The notes: generated by a model from the letters alone, not told the origin. Positions 1-10,546 are shown, numbered from the stretch's first letter. The stretch is 64,000 nucleotides of DNA from Serripes groenlandicus (GCA_031761405.1 JASEVX010000001.1:43613587-43677586); one strand, 5' to 3'. Numbers and translations are program-made.

Positions 1-51
1 ATGTTTTCAAAATCGTCTGCTACAGACTTGTTGTATGTGGGAAAGGGTTAA
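1..51 (+). repeat. TTAA-1 MITE, right end cut by window edge
   Basis: Right terminal part: CGTCTGCTACAGA followed by GTATGTGGGAAAGGG and TTAA. Confidence 0.8.
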
Positions 52-342
52 ATATAAATATCAAGTAGGCCTTATATTTCAAACATTGTTTTCTTGATTT
101 TACCATTTCATAATATTTTGAAATATAAAGAGATTGCAAGCTTCAATGAGAGTTCAGAGAGCAGACCATACTGACAAAGAACTGAAGGGCTGCCGCATGC
201 CAGTTCAAGATGAGAATATCGTCACCTGCCCCCATCTAGATAAGTCCTCTATGATAAGCTCTTCAGCACACTTTGTTTTTCAGTAGGATATAAATAGAGA
301 CATCTTCAAACTTGCTGATAATACAAGAGGACTTGTCCACAC

Positions 343-480
343 TTTACCCTTTTCCACATACAACAAAATCTTCAGCAGACTGCATTGTAAATATTTGATG
401 AAAAATATGGAAAATCTCTTTAAATGAAAATATAATTTAAGATCGAGTTGAAAAAATATGACAATATTGGAAACTGAAAA
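343..480 (-). repeat. TTAA-1 MITE, degenerate left part
   Basis: Starts TTTACCCTTTTCCACATACAAC, then a CAGCAGAC-like block and AATATGGAAAATCTC. It is overlapped on the right by a better preserved copy. Confidence 0.65.
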
Positions 481-504
481 TTGTCTGGCATAGTTGCATA
501 CAAT

Positions 505-697
505 TACGACAATTCTGCAGCAGACGACTTTGAACATATTTTTGTCAAAGAATAGAAAATCTCTATAATTGAATGGATAACCTATGACTAAAGGTGGAAA
601 ACTTTGTTGCAAAAGGAGAAATAGCTCGTAACTATGTTTTCAAAAAGCCGCCTGATGCAGAGGCGTCAGAAAGCGTCTATATGAGGGAAAGGGTTAA
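505..697 (-). repeat. TTAA-1 MITE, nearly complete
   Basis: Has CGACAATTCTGCAGCAGACG, the GGATAACCTATGAC core, GCGTCTATATGAGGGAAAGGG and a terminal TTAA. The outer left CCCTTTCCC is lost. Confidence 0.85.
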
Positions 698-898
698 AAA
701 CTGTGTCAAACTGTTTGGTTCCCATCCTAATGTAATCCTATCTTTTCTCAAGTACAATCTGTTTACCCGATGTAATATTGTTAGAGCCGCAAAGAAACTG
801 ATGATGAAAGTGTAACTTCTATAAATTACAACTAAACATACAGAGGTTAAAAAATCGAGGAACAAGCAGATATTTCTCAATTTGAGCAAAATTCTGCT

Positions 899-1077
899 TT
901 TCCCTCAAAAAAACCCGCAGCAGACGACTTTTAAACTATTTAGACTAAAACTTACAATATCTCTGTAAATGAAAATATAATTGATGCAAGAAGTTGAAAT
1001 AATTGTGGCAAAAGGGGAAATTGCTTGTTTTGACACAAAAGTTTTCTAAAGCTGTCTGCTGCTGGACAAGGGGTTAA
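899..1077 (-). repeat. TTAA-1 MITE, degenerate
   Basis: GCAGCAGACGACTTT on the left, GTGGCAAAAGGGGAAATTGC in the middle, GTCTGCTGCTGG and GGGGTTAA on the right. Confidence 0.7.
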
Positions 1078-1183
1078 ACAGATGTTATTTATGCTGCAAA
1101 GGCATCTCAAGGTGTCTGTATCAAGCCATGTGTTCCAGTTTGCCCTATAATTGTTAGTACTTGAACTCTATTCTGCTTGTATT

Positions 1184-1344
1184 TTAACCCTTTCCCACAT
1201 ACTGTCTCATTCTGACACATCGGCAGCCATTGATTTTTGTCATAATGATTTAAACTTCTCCGTAAGGAGAGAAATCACATGTATATGACTAGATGTTTTC
1301 AAAAGTTGGGTGCTGCAGATTTGTTGCGTGTGGGATAAGGTTAA
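1184..1344 (+). repeat. TTAA-1 MITE, shortened
   Basis: TTAA sites at both ends with CCCTTTCCCACATAC on the left and GTGTGGGATAAGG on the right. The central hairpin is degenerate. A further right-end fragment (GTATGTGGAAAAGGGTTAA) lies at about 1384-1402. Confidence 0.75.
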
Positions 1345-1402
1345 TGGCTTCAAACATTTGGATCAACCCATGAATGTGTCTGTATGTGGAAAAGGGTTAA
1401 CA

Positions 1403-2318
1403 ATAAAATGTTTCATGGTCATGTTCATAATCTTATCTTCTATTTGTCCCTTTGTATTTAAAGAAAATATAATATGGTAATCATTAGAAAGATGGTTTTA
1501 ACATGTACAGACATTCATAATAGTGTTCTAGAGAACTGGATGCAAAACAATCCATTTCCCTTGCAATGAAAATAATCCTTTCTACAACCATATCTTCATT
1601 GCAAGAAATACATTTCTATGACTTCAACAGCGGATATCCTGTGGAATTGCTCAATGCCAACATATTTTAGACAACTTGTAATTATTTATTTATGTTTGTA
1701 TTAAAATTTCATTTTGGATAAATCCAAAATAGGCATTTCAGGCAATGAATTGAAATGGGTAACCGTTTATATAGACGATTATACTTGACAACAGCATGTG
1801 GTTATCATTATATCATATTACCCCAGAATACAATGGTACACCCACTTCATTTAATAACAATTGCACCATCTCCATGCATTTTACCTTCAACAGTGAACTA
1901 AAACTGCATTCACAGAAAGTCATAACCTGAATTCTACAAAATTGTAGTCAATTTCATAGAAGTGTCAAACCTAACTTTTAAATAGGTTTATATCACAATG
2001 TGTTGTAGATACCCAAAGAAAGCCATGAGAAAATAATTTTGAGTAGCACAACATTGGGGCCATTTAAGTAATATTTGTATCTTGTTCTATTAAAATGCTA
2101 AAGAAAGGGTGCCCATTTTGACTTAGTTCAATGAAAATTTGTCGAGCGGTTAATGGCCGCATCCCATTAGTCTTGGGTTTCAAATCATTTTTGCCTTAAA
2201 AGTTATCGCTATCAAATGTGATTACAATATGAAATCAAACTTTCATTTGAGCTCGGGAGTTTCCACCCATCAGGAAGATGACTGATATTTGTTTTCTAAA
2301 AGGATATAAACTTTCAAT
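1403..2318. other. Intronic stretch without recognisable gene
   Basis: AT-rich sequence with no open frame worth calling. The only structure I see is a tRNA-like relic at about 2128-2190: a GTCGAGCGGTTAATGG A-box-like motif and a GGTTTCAAATC B-box-like motif, probably a decayed SINE head. Confidence 0.5.
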
Positions 2319-2420
2319 TTAACCCTTTCTAACATTCAGACGCAATTTGACACATCTGCAGCAGATCACTTTCGATGTCATTGTGGCAAAAGGAGAAATT
2401 ATTAAAATGAGCAATTCCTA
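2319..2420 (+). repeat. TTAA-1 MITE, left part
   Basis: TTAACCCTTTCTAACATTCAGACG, then CTGCAGCAGATC and GTGGCAAAAGGAGAAATT. It is followed by unrelated GT-rich sequence to about 2620 and a possible degenerate right end (TATGAGAAGGGGTAA) near 2690. Confidence 0.7.
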
Positions 2421-2719
2421 CATTTACCACATTGTTAATTATATATATTCCACATTTTATTTACTTACCCCTGTATATAATGATTTTGCTGTGATGGTGG
2501 GGGGTTGGCTAACATCTGTAACTGGTGATAGGGGTGGTAAGGGGTCTTGCGTAGAGCTTGTAACAGGTTGGGCCGGTAATCTGGATCTACACACCAAAGT
2601 GAACCTTTACCGATGGTCTGAAATAAAGTATATCAAAAGGCTATTAAAAAATTGTCAGCTGCAAATTTTTGGGAATATGAGAAGGGGTAAATGGTCCAAA
2701 ACATATGACTAATCTGAAG

Positions 2720-3050
2720 CAAAAAAGCAACATATAAGTGCATGTGCTGCAGACAACTTTAGAAAACTTTATGGGTAGGAAGTTTTCAAACATCTGCTGC
2801 ATATTTGTTATATGGTTGGAAAGGTTTAAAAAACCATTTCCCACATACAACAAATCTGCAGCAGACGACTTCGAAAACATATTGGCAAAAATGTGAAAAA
2901 TCTTGATAAATATGGGCATAATTATTAAATAGAGTTGAAAACATTGTGACAAATGGAGAAATTGCACATTATAAGCAGTTTAATCTTTTTCCACTATGTT
3001 TTTAAAAAATCATCTGCTTCAGAAAGCATCTTTAAGTGGGAAAGGGTTAA
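2720..3050. repeat. Two adjacent TTAA-1 MITE copies
   Basis: A relic at 2720-2828 (GCTGCAGACAAC ... CATCTGCTGCATA, GGAAAGGTTTAA) is followed by a fuller minus-orientation copy at 2829-3050. The second has CATTTCCCACATACAAC, CTGCAGCAGACG, a GAAATTGC core, and GTGGGAAAGGGTTAA at the right. Confidence 0.75.
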
Positions 3051-3119
3051 TTAATTAAAGCAACAGATAAATTATTGTAAACTTTCTAAGAGAAACAGTG
3101 TTAGAAGAATAGATACCAT

Positions 3120-3320
3120 CTCACTTGCAGAAACATCTACAGCAGTACTTTTGAAAACTTTGTGACAAAATGATTAATTGTCCATAAATCATTATGATAA
3201 TGAGCAATTTCTCCTATTGTCACAATGGTTTTTTTATCTCTTTTCAATAAGAGATTTTTCCATATTTTTGCCGAGATATTTTCAGTCATCTGCTGCAGAT
3301 TGGTTGTATGAGGGTTAGAG
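3120..3320 (+). repeat. TTAA-1 MITE relic
   Basis: Degenerate copy with ACAGCAGTACTTTTGAAAAC on the left and GTCATCTGCTGCAGATTGG, GTATGAGGGTTAGAG on the right. Confidence 0.5.
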
Positions 3321-3336
3321 TTTCGATGGGAAAAGC

Positions 3337-3496
3337 TTTACCCTTTCCCTCATATAAATGCTTTCTGACGCCTCTGCAGCAGACGGCTTTTTGAAAACAT
3401 AGTGACAAAAGAAGAAATTGCACAAAACTTCTATGTTTTGACAAAATAAGTTCAAAGTCGTCTGCTGCAGAATTGCCATATGAGGGAAAGGGTTAA
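3337..3496 (+). repeat. TTAA-1 MITE with internal deletion
   Basis: Both termini are intact (left TTTA variant, CCCTTTCCCTCATATAAA; right TATGAGGGAAAGGGTTAA). The segment between the half hairpin GAAATTGCACAAAAC and TATGTTTTGACAAAATAAG is missing, giving 160 bp. Confidence 0.9.
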
Positions 3497-3879
3497 GATA
3501 ATAAGTATAGGCATTCCCATCCCTCTCCTGCATATTTTGATTAAAACGCCTTGATTGAGTGACACACCAATATTTTCCCCCGGATTTAATTTCGGACGTC
3601 TACATCTTTAAACATTCCCAATTAAGGATATGGTAAAGGAGTGTAGCAAATATCAATGTGAACCGCTCATTGTTATACGCCTCTATTGATTGTAAAGCTT
3701 AATATTTCCATGGAAACTGGAAAACCATTTTCTCACAGGAATGGAAGGCAAATATCGTACACTAGATGGTGTTAACGGCAAACCACTCTAATTCAACCCT
3801 AAACCCCCCAGGCATGTCACACAAAATACCCCAAAACCTAATAGTCATAACGATTTCAGAACTCCAATTAATTATTCCT
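3497..3879. other. Intronic stretch, nothing recognised
   Basis: No coding frame, RNA or repeat structure recognised. It contains one TTTCCATGGAAAC half-palindrome near 3708. Confidence 0.4.
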
Positions 3880-4052
3880 TTACCACATACAACAATTATA
3901 CAGCAGACGACTTTGAAAATATAGCGATAAAAACCTTAAAAGAAATCTCCATAAAAAGATAAGTTTAATTGTTGAATAAAGTTGAAAACATTATAGCCAT
4001 AGGAGAAATTGTGTGCTGCTATTGCGTCAAAATGTGTCTGCAGGTTGGAAAG
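3880..4052 (-). repeat. TTAA-1 MITE, degenerate
   Basis: CCTTTACCACATACAACAA, CAGCAGACGACTTTGAAAA, GGAGAAATTG, GCGTCAAAATGTGTCTGCAG, GGAAAGAG. The right half of the hairpin is deleted. Confidence 0.7.
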
Positions 4053-4108
4053 AGATAAGATTTAACAATAAATTTTAAATTATCAAGGAAATTTATGTAA
4101 AAGCAAAT

Positions 4109-4321
4109 TTAACACTTTCCAACAAACAAATCTGCAGCAGACTCCTTTGAAAAGATAGAGGCAAAATAAAAAATATGGAAAATCTAATTGAATTTACTGA
4201 ATAAACTAAGAGTTAGAACATTTTTATATTTCCGATATACAATTATGAGATTTTCAATATTTTCAAGTAGACATTTTCAAATTCGCCTGCTACTGATTTG
4301 CTAAATGTTGGAAAGGGTTAA
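4109..4321. repeat. TTAA-1 MITE, old copy
   Basis: TTAACACTTTCCAACAAAC to GTTGGAAAGGGTTAA, with CTGCAGCAGACTCC and CGCCTGCTACTGATTTG as the second inverted pair. Confidence 0.75.
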
Positions 4322-4587
4322 GGACAGCCTCATCCAAATAGGGGAAGAAAACCTCTATATAGATAATGTCAAGCCTTCCTAAAATAACACAAAATTGAAC
4401 TAAGACTTGAGTATTTGACCCCTTTTTGAAATTTAAAAACTTTCCTTTTAGGGTAAAACATCCATCTTCTACTTTTAAGACACCTACTTTCTATATTAGG
4501 AATGCTTCGGAGTCAGCTAGTGAAAGGAAGCCGGTAAAAAGTATATATATAGCGACTTCTTCTTTCAACATTGCTTCCCTATTATAG

Positions 4588-4814
4588 ACTGTTTCCCTCA
4601 TACAGACGTTTTCTGCTGCCTCTGCAGCAGACGGCTTTTTGAAAACATAGTGACAAAAGAAGAAATTGCTCAAAACGATCAATTTCTTCTTTTGCCACAA
4701 TGTTTTCCAATTTAAGTCATAGATTATCCATTCAATTATAGAGATTTTCGATTTTTTGACAAAATATGTTCAAAATCGTCTGCTGCAGAATTGTCGTATG
4801 AGGGAAAGGGTTAA
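4588..4814 (+). repeat. TTAA-1 MITE, full length
   Basis: All three nested inverted repeats are visible; the right end is TATGAGGGAAAGGGTTAA. The left TTAA and first C's are eroded (GACTGTTTCCCTCAT). Confidence 0.9.
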
Positions 4815-6042
4815 AATAATATATTTTATAATAATTTCAACATAATTGTCTACATATTTATACAATCACACAATGATTGTAAACAAGCATCAACCCTTTC
4901 AAATGCTGTCTGTATTAGGGATTTGGATAAAACATGTTCAGGACTAGAACCACAGGCTATATTATAACTACACCTGGTATCAGCCCAGACAGATAGCGAC
5001 AGACAGCGGACAAGATGCTGACAATACAGGTATGCTGAATCAGGTTATCTAGAACACTGGACACTATGTTATTATCAGCCAAGGTATGCAGTGTCACATA
5101 GCTTCATCCTGGCATCACAAAATGAGGGATTTATTTAAATGCTGTAGTCTTTCATACTGTCGAGTTTTAACATAATCACTAACTCACCTTTGACTTAAGG
5201 GGGGGGGGGGGTTGCTATAATCTTTAATTTTTGTTATCCTAAAATGATTATTAGTTCCGTCTAGTTTATGGAAATAGTTTTAAGTGTGGTTGTCTATTTT
5301 CTCTTATACTTATCCGACAAGATCAAAGTTCTTATGTGACCTGTATGTTGTAAACCATCCATCAAAAATTGTCAAGTTATTATCATGCATAGCAAAGATG
5401 ATGAGCAGAAATGGCAAAAGCTACACCTTTTTCACCGTTTGAATGCAATAATTCTGCTTAGAATGATCAAACATAAAAAAAATCCTACAATTTCATTGAA
5501 CATCTGCATGTACTTCAAGGTTAATGGAAACCATTGTGACGAAAGGATCATAGAGGAAAAGATGGATTGACAGTGGAGTTAACCACAATATCCATATGAA
5601 GGTGGAATATGTATGGTTCATTAAGAACATGGGATATTTTCATGGATCATTGGACAAAAACCAGGACAAAGTACAGGCTTCCTACATCATGACATCCTCG
5701 CTATCATTTTTTAATTAAATCCTCTGTAGGGTGGTAACAGCTAGAACGACAGCAATATCTCTCACTTTGCTCAGGAGTTTCCAACAACAAAAATCCTGCT
5801 TATTTGGAAAATGTTTATACAGTCAAACCTCTGTTTACAGACCACCCCTGGGATATGGTCTTTGTTCACAGATGGTCTTTACTAAATGGTCATGTATACA
5901 GAAAATTTCGACTGTAAATATGAATCTTTTTTAGGAATGTCCTACTTTTTATGTCTGAAAGTCCTATTTGTTTTAGCTTTTTAAATGTTGGTCATAAATA
6001 TAAGTCATTTTTAAATCAAATTGCCAATAACTTTATAATAAT
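4815..6042. other. Intronic stretch, nothing coding
   Basis: No convincing coding frame. A run of 13 G lies at 5199-5211. At 5838-5910 GGTCTTT recurs in a GATGGTCTTTACTAAATGG context, probably an old interspersed repeat. Confidence 0.4.
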
Positions 6043-6171
6043 AGCCGTTCAACGAGAAAACCAACATTGTTGACCCTGTGTCCAGAATGTGTCGGCCCGG
6101 GTTAGCCTGTGCAGGCTGATCTGTGTTGATACATAAAGAGTCAATTATGTTGGTTTTCTAGTGGAACGGCT
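6043..6171. repeat. Short TIR element (MITE) with GCCGTTC ends
   Basis: About 129 bp. Left end AGCCGTTCAACGAGAAAACC and right end GGTTTTCTAGTGGAACGGCT form an imperfect terminal inverted repeat of about 25 bp (with CAACAT/ATGTTG further in). A short hairpin AGCCTGTGCAGGCT sits in the GC-richer centre. The flanks are AT-rich and TA-containing, so a Tc1/mariner-type origin is possible, but no target duplication is clear. Confidence 0.75.
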
Positions 6172-6237
6172 CATATATAAAATGTTTCAAGGAAATGTCA
6201 GAAATATATTAATTATATATATATATTTATACATGTA

Positions 6238-6431
6238 TTAACCCTTTCCCATATGCAGACACATTGAGCAGGCCAGCAGGCACAGGCACTAGGACAAAGA
6301 AATCATAATTGGCAATTCTTTCATTTACCAATATTATAAATTTTATTCAATAACAAAACATTCTTTTATGGAGATAACTATATTTTTTGTAGTCATCTGC
6401 TAAAGATATGATGTATGTAAGAAAACGTTAA
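6238..6431 (+). repeat. TTAA-1 MITE, degenerate
   Basis: TTAACCCTTTCCCATATGCAGAC at the left, GTCATCTGCTAAAGAT and GTATGTAAGAAAACGTTAA at the right. Confidence 0.75.
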
Positions 6432-6468
6432 CAGCACAGCTGTCATACTTCACCTCAATATAAACCTA

Positions 6469-6666
6469 TTTACCCTTTCTCACATACAACAAATCTTCAG
6501 CAGATGACTTTTGAAATCATTGTGACAAAAGAGAAATTGGTATTTTCAACCAAGATTTAAACTCTATTCAATAATTATAAGTTTCGTTTATCGAGATTTT
6601 CCATATTTTTCTTAAATGTTTTCAAAGCTGTCTGCTGCAGATTTAATGTTTGTGGGAAAGGGTTAA
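6469..6666. repeat. TTAA-1 MITE
   Basis: Left TTTACCCTTTCTCACATACAAC and right GTTTGTGGGAAAGGGTTAA. Both ends are of the ACAACAAATC/GATTTGTTGT-type terminus, so the copy is nearly symmetric. Confidence 0.85.
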
Positions 6667-7731
6667 ACAAGACCGTCACCATGGTAATAATCATTTATAA
6701 TATGACCATAATTTCATTTTCTTTTTTTCTGAACATTGGAGTAAGACAATATGTGTCTACTCTTTTCCTTCATAATTTGAAAATGGATCAAGTCAGACGA
6801 ATTCAAGCAATTTAGTAGGTATACCTTCATTTCTAGAGATTTTCAGATCTTGAGTAAATGTTGGGAAAGGGTTCAGTAGCAGGGTAAGACCATCAAATGC
6901 ACAGGTTCACCCCACTCCAATAGATTTAGCCATTTCCCACAATGTTCTCAAATGTGATCTGCTGCAGATGTGTCAAAAGAGATCTGCACATGGTTTAGGG
7001 TTAAAAGTAAGCAATGGTATATGTTGTTCTGCAACAATAGAAAGAATATTTTTTATTACTATAACAAGTAAAAGAATGTCAATTTGTGCTGGAGAGTTTG
7101 CTGATTTAGTCAATTAGTTTATGCACTTGGATATAAGAGTAAACTAGATAAGCATGTATCTGACTGTATCAGATGTAAACCCCGTCAAACATGTTGTATT
7201 GGTTACCACGGCAACATATACAATCAAGCAAGTCTAACCTATTCAGCGTGAAAAAATAAACCTCCAAAAATCAAAATGAACAGTATGTGGTTTTCTCTTT
7301 GTTGAATAAGTGGTATGAAAAATGTGTCTGTTTACAATTCTCTTCAAAGCAATATCTGTGTAAAGAACATCTATTTTCCTGTTTTGATGCCTAAAACATG
7401 CAGTACTAGGACAACTTAGGATAGCATTGTTAAACAGTTTGCAAATAAGACTAATTTATGTAGTTTTCTATTCTCTTAAAACATTGCAGGATAAAGAGAA
7501 AATGCTCAAAACAAGCAATGATTACTCCCTCCTCTAACTCTATTCATCAATGTTAATATTGCCAGCTATTGGCAGTAATGTTACAATATCATAAGTAAGA
7601 AAAATCTCTATATATGAAACAATTCTCCTTTTGCCACATCATTCGCACAAGCCGTCTGCTGTGGATGCCTGTGCATGGATGAAAGGAGGTGAACTATGTT
7701 ACAGTAATTATAATACTAAAGTTTATCCCTT
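6667..7731. other. Intronic stretch with a TTAA-1 relic and an X-box-like site
   Basis: Mostly unique AT-rich sequence. A TTAA-1 right-end relic lies at about 6905-7003 (TGATCTGCTGCAGATGTG ... TTAGGGTTAA), and fragments of its hairpin arms are near 7490-7670. No coding frame seen. Confidence 0.45.
7202..7215 (+). promoter_or_regulatory. RFX X-box-like motif
   Basis: GTTACCACGGCAAC fits the X-box consensus GTNRCCNNRGYAAC at every position. It lies in a low-repeat stretch about 0.9 kb downstream of the FOXN2/3 exon. The binding factor is inference. Confidence 0.4.
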
Positions 7732-7905
7732 TCCAACATACAGACTCTTTCTGTTGCCTCTGCAGCAGACAGTTTTTGTAATTATTGTGGAAAAATAAGA
7801 AACTGCCCTTTAAGAGCAATAGTTTTCTTTTGCCATAATATTTTCAACCTTATTTCAGTAAATATACCTTCATTTATTGTATTTTGTCGAAAGGCTTCAA
7901 AATCA
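7732..7905 (+). repeat. TTAA-1 MITE, left two thirds
   Basis: ATCCCTTTCCAACATACAGAC, GCCTCTGCAGCAGACAG and a degenerate central hairpin. The right terminus is lost. Confidence 0.7.
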
Positions 7906-7944
7906 ATCACAGCAAAAGCATAGAAAATGACTTTAAATGCTAGT

Positions 7945-8094
7945 GGAATTATTTAATAGACTTGAAAACATTATGACAAAAGAATAAAGTACTCTTTTTT
8001 AGCAATTTCTTCTATTGTCACTAGTTTTTCAAAAGTAGTCTGCTGCAGAGGCATCAGATAGGGCCATAGATGGTCTGGTCTGTGTAAGGATTAA
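7945..8094 (-). repeat. TTAA-1 MITE fragment beside the FOXN2/3 exon
   Basis: TTGAAAACATTATGACAAAAG, GTCACTAGTTTTTCAAAAGTAG, TCTGCTGCAGAGGCATCAGA and an eroded end GTAAGGATTAA. It stops 13 bases from the exon boundary at 8108, so almost no unique intron remains beside the donor. Confidence 0.7.
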
Positions 8095-8100
8095 AAGAGA

Positions 8101-8107
8101 CACTCAC
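8101..8107 (-). other. Splice donor of the FOXN2/3 exon
   Basis: On the minus strand the exon ends in CAG and is followed by GTGAGTG, a strong donor. Reading past it gives VSVSFNPYT..., which does not fit a forkhead, whereas splicing in phase 0 fits the family. Confidence 0.85.
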
Positions 8108-8680
8108 CTGCCCTCTGTCTTTGTCAACCTTTTTAAAGCACTTATTGAGTGACAAATTATGGCGAACTGAGTTTTTCCATCCTGTTGGAGCATTCTGGAA
8201 GTATGGAAAGTGATTCAAGATCCACTGATAAATGTCTTTAACAGGAAGCATTTTGCTTGGCGAGTCTTCGAGGGCCATGAATATTAAACAACTGAAGGAG
8301 TAAGGTGGTTTACTGTTGATGTGTTTATGAGGATTATATGGCACATGGGAAGGATGAGTTTGAGCATAACCCCCTTCCAACTTAATGTCAGCATTCTCCT
8401 TCGAATCCTCCTCACCAGCATTAATATCCTTTAACAAATTACTATCCTGCAACCACGTTAAACTAGTCAATTCTTCGTCGTCCTCAGGACACTCCTTGTC
8501 GAGTCGCATCTCGGCGAAACAACTGGAGCTAAGAGGGTCCTTCAAATCGTCGTCACTATCGTTCATACACTGTAAAGCTTTTGACAGAGCACTGCCTGGA
8601 AAACTTTGGCTTAAGCTGTTGACGAGTCTCTGTCTGAAAGTAGCATCGCTCTCTTCAGTACTGCGGCATGGTGCCATCAT
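8108..8680 (-). CDS. foxn3: FOXN2/3-type forkhead transcription factor, coding exon (partial protein)
   Basis: This exon encodes the N-terminus and most of the DNA-binding domain of a FOXN2/FOXN3 (CHES1) family winged-helix repressor, a nuclear protein. The reading frame gives 191 codons from ATG 8680 to the splice donor. Residues 22-37 ([16 protein letters not shown]) and the acidic [12 protein letters not shown] block near 67-78 match N-terminal motifs of vertebrate FOXN3. The forkhead starts at K124 ([17 protein letters not shown]), and the recognition helix is [17 protein letters not shown] (163-179). The frame stays open upstream to an acceptor at 8703. Of the two adjacent ATGs, the second (8677) has the better context (A at -3, G at +4). 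The frame ends in phase 0 after DKDRGQ. The family would continue with the IGKGSLW wing, which is not found in 1-8100, so that exon is outside the window. Invertebrates usually have a single FOXN2/3 gene, so the symbol is approximate. Confidence 0.93.
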
Positions 8681-8703
8681 GTAACCGCAGTCGTAATCAA
8701 AGT

Positions 8704-8720
8704 CTGAAAATAAATAAATA
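8704..8720 (-). other. Splice acceptor of the FOXN2/3 exon
   Basis: On the minus strand a T-rich tract ending TTTATTTTCAG precedes the exon. The exon starts ACTTTGATTACGAC, and the frame is open from there to the ATG (FDYDCGY), so the protein could start in an upstream exon or at the ATG pair. Confidence 0.75.
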
Positions 8721-8764
8721 TTTATTTACATAATATTCAATGAACATTGACTGTTTCGCTTTAA

Positions 8765-8920
8765 TATGACAGTTGCAAGACTTTGAAAACGTCTTGAGGA
8801 TTGGCAAAATAATGAGTTTTGCTTATTATAGAGTAACAGAGCTGAGAGCATCCTTTTTACTTATCTGTTTGTCTGCTGCATAAGGTGAAGAAGCCATCTG
8901 TTTTGGCCAAGGGATTAACA
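8765..8920 (+). repeat. TTAA-1-like relic
   Basis: Weak similarity: GACTTTGAAAACGTCTTG, a TAATGAGTTTTGCTTATTA core and TTTGTCTGCTGCATAAGG. It lies just upstream of the FOXN2/3 exon. Confidence 0.4.
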
Positions 8921-8922
8921 TA

Positions 8923-9140
8923 TTAACCCATTACTTCACATATTATTTCAAATGTTGTTTACTTTACTTACAATCAACAGATGAACAAATTGAAAAATCT
9001 GACAAAGACTTGAAAATATTGTAATTGAAGGGGAAATTGCTTGTTTTGAGCAATTTCACCTGTTACCACAATCATCCAATGTTTTCAGTCGTCAGCAACA
9101 GCAGTCGTAAAATATCGTTTAGTGTGAAGTAATAGGTTAA
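8923..9140. repeat. TTAA-3 MITE: TTAA element with variant ends
   Basis: 218 bp from TTAA to TTAA. The termini CCCATTACTTCACA and TGTGAAGTAATAGG form an inverted repeat with one mismatch, different from the CCCTTTCCC ends of TTAA-1. The inside keeps the TTAA-1 core (GAAATTGCTTGTTTTGAGCA, then ATGTTTTCAGTCGTC), so this looks like a TTAA-1 relative with a new terminus. Confidence 0.8.
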
Positions 9141-9228
9141 ATCAGCATCGATTGTTTCACAATGCACCATAATAAGATATACATGTTTAACACATTGTTC
9201 TATATACTTCCTGTTGTCAAAGATCTTT

Positions 9229-9366
9229 GTTTTATTTGGGTTTTACACCGCTTTCAACATTATTTTAGTTATATCATGGCGACAGTTCACTTATTCATGA
9301 TCCCTGGGTAAACAAGTACTAGGCTAGAAAATGTGCTTTGCCCATGTGCACTCCACCATGACCATG
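9229..9366 (-). repeat. MetaSINE-type SINE, 5'-truncated
   Basis: Reverse complement of the SINE body and type A tail: TTTACACCGCTTTCAACATT, TATATCATGGCGACAGT, CATGATCCCTGGGTAAACA, CACTCCACCATGACC. The tRNA-like head is absent. Confidence 0.85.
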
Positions 9367-9861
9367 TCAAAGATCTAGACAATGGGTGATGAATTGGAAT
9401 TTCCCCCCTCAATTTTTCTCTTCTTTCCAAACCAAACCATATGTTGTAGGTGCTCAGAGATTCGTCACACCTACACAATCCTTTCAGGATGGACAACATA
9501 AGATATAAAGGTCAAATAAAGATTTGTTGTATGTGGGAAAGGGTTTTAGAAATAATTACACTTTAATTTTCCATATATAACACATTTTCCATTATATCAT
9601 GTCAAAGCAGGCAAATCTTAATATTATATATTATATCTTGTTCTTTACTGGGACTAAGTGCATACAACATAGGTGGTTTGATGAGAAATTAAAGATTAGC
9701 AGATCAAAAGTGTCCTGCATTTCCAGAGCTGTGATAATTATGCATGATGGGACGATTAACTTGGCATGTGCTTAAATGCCATTTCCATAGCAACACTTCC
9801 ACATCACATCAGCCAATATCCTATACCGTGACTATAAAACAAAGAAAAGATCAGTATCTAA
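9367..9861. other. Intronic stretch, nothing recognised
   Basis: No coding frame. A TTAA-1 right-end fragment (TTTGTTGTATGTGGGAAAGGG) is at about 9523-9545. Confidence 0.4.
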
Positions 9862-10090
9862 GTAACCCTTTTTTCACAGATAGACTGCTTTCTGACGCCT
9901 CTGCAGCAGACGACTTTTGAAAACATTCTGACAAAAGTAGAAATTGCTCAAAACCAGCAATTTATTCCCTAGTCACAATGTTCTCAACTCTTTTCTGTAA
10001 TTATACCAACATTTATAGAGCTTTTTTGTGTTTGTCTAGAAATGTTCAAAGTCGTCTGCTGCAGATTTATTGTATGTGGGAAAGGGTTAA
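9862..10090 (+). repeat. TTAA-1 MITE, full length
   Basis: 229 bp. Left GTAACCCTTTTTTCACAGATAG, CTGCAGCAGACGAC, hairpin core AAATTGCTCAAAACCAGCAATTT, CGTCTGCTGCAGATTT, GTATGTGGGAAAGGGTTAA. Confidence 0.9.
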
Positions 10091-10326
10091 CACAGTGCAA
10101 TCCTTCTTTAGTACAAATTAAATACAGGATTTAACAGTCATGTATTGTTCCTGCAAATAAGACTGTAGCGTAATTATTACTCAGTAATATTTAGTGACCT
10201 TGTCGGGTATTCATCATGTGATGGTTCAATTTAAAACAGACAATTAACAAATTTGTTACCCGTTCACTGTAAATTTATTGATTATGGTATAAAATATTTT
10301 AGATTTCAACCTGTTTGGCATTGCCC

Positions 10327-10546
10327 TTAACCCTTTCCCTCATATAGACGCTTTCTGACGCCTCTGCAACAGACGGCTTTTTGAAAACATAGTGACAAAA
10401 GAAGAAATTGCACAAAACGTGCAATTTCTCCTTTTGACACAATGTTTTCCACAGGTTTTTATTTCAATTATGGAGATTCTTTATTTTTTGACAAAATATG
10501 TTCGAAGTCGTCTGCTGCAGAATTGCCGTATGAGGGAAAGGGTTAA
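10327..10546 (+). repeat. TTAA-1 MITE, full length
   Basis: 220 bp with TTAA at both ends, CCCTTTCCCTCATATAGACG and TATGAGGGAAAGGG termini, and a near-perfect central hairpin (GAAATTGCAC / GTGCAATTTC). Confidence 0.95.

Noticed and set aside
2347..2712. 121-aa plus-strand frame
   Set aside because: It starts in a TTAA-1 left end and crosses GT-rich sequence; no family features and no splice context.
4900..5060. Possible exon near 4.9-5.1 kb as the next FOXN2/3 exon
   Set aside because: I looked on the minus strand across 1-8100 for the IGKGSLW continuation and did not find it here or elsewhere.
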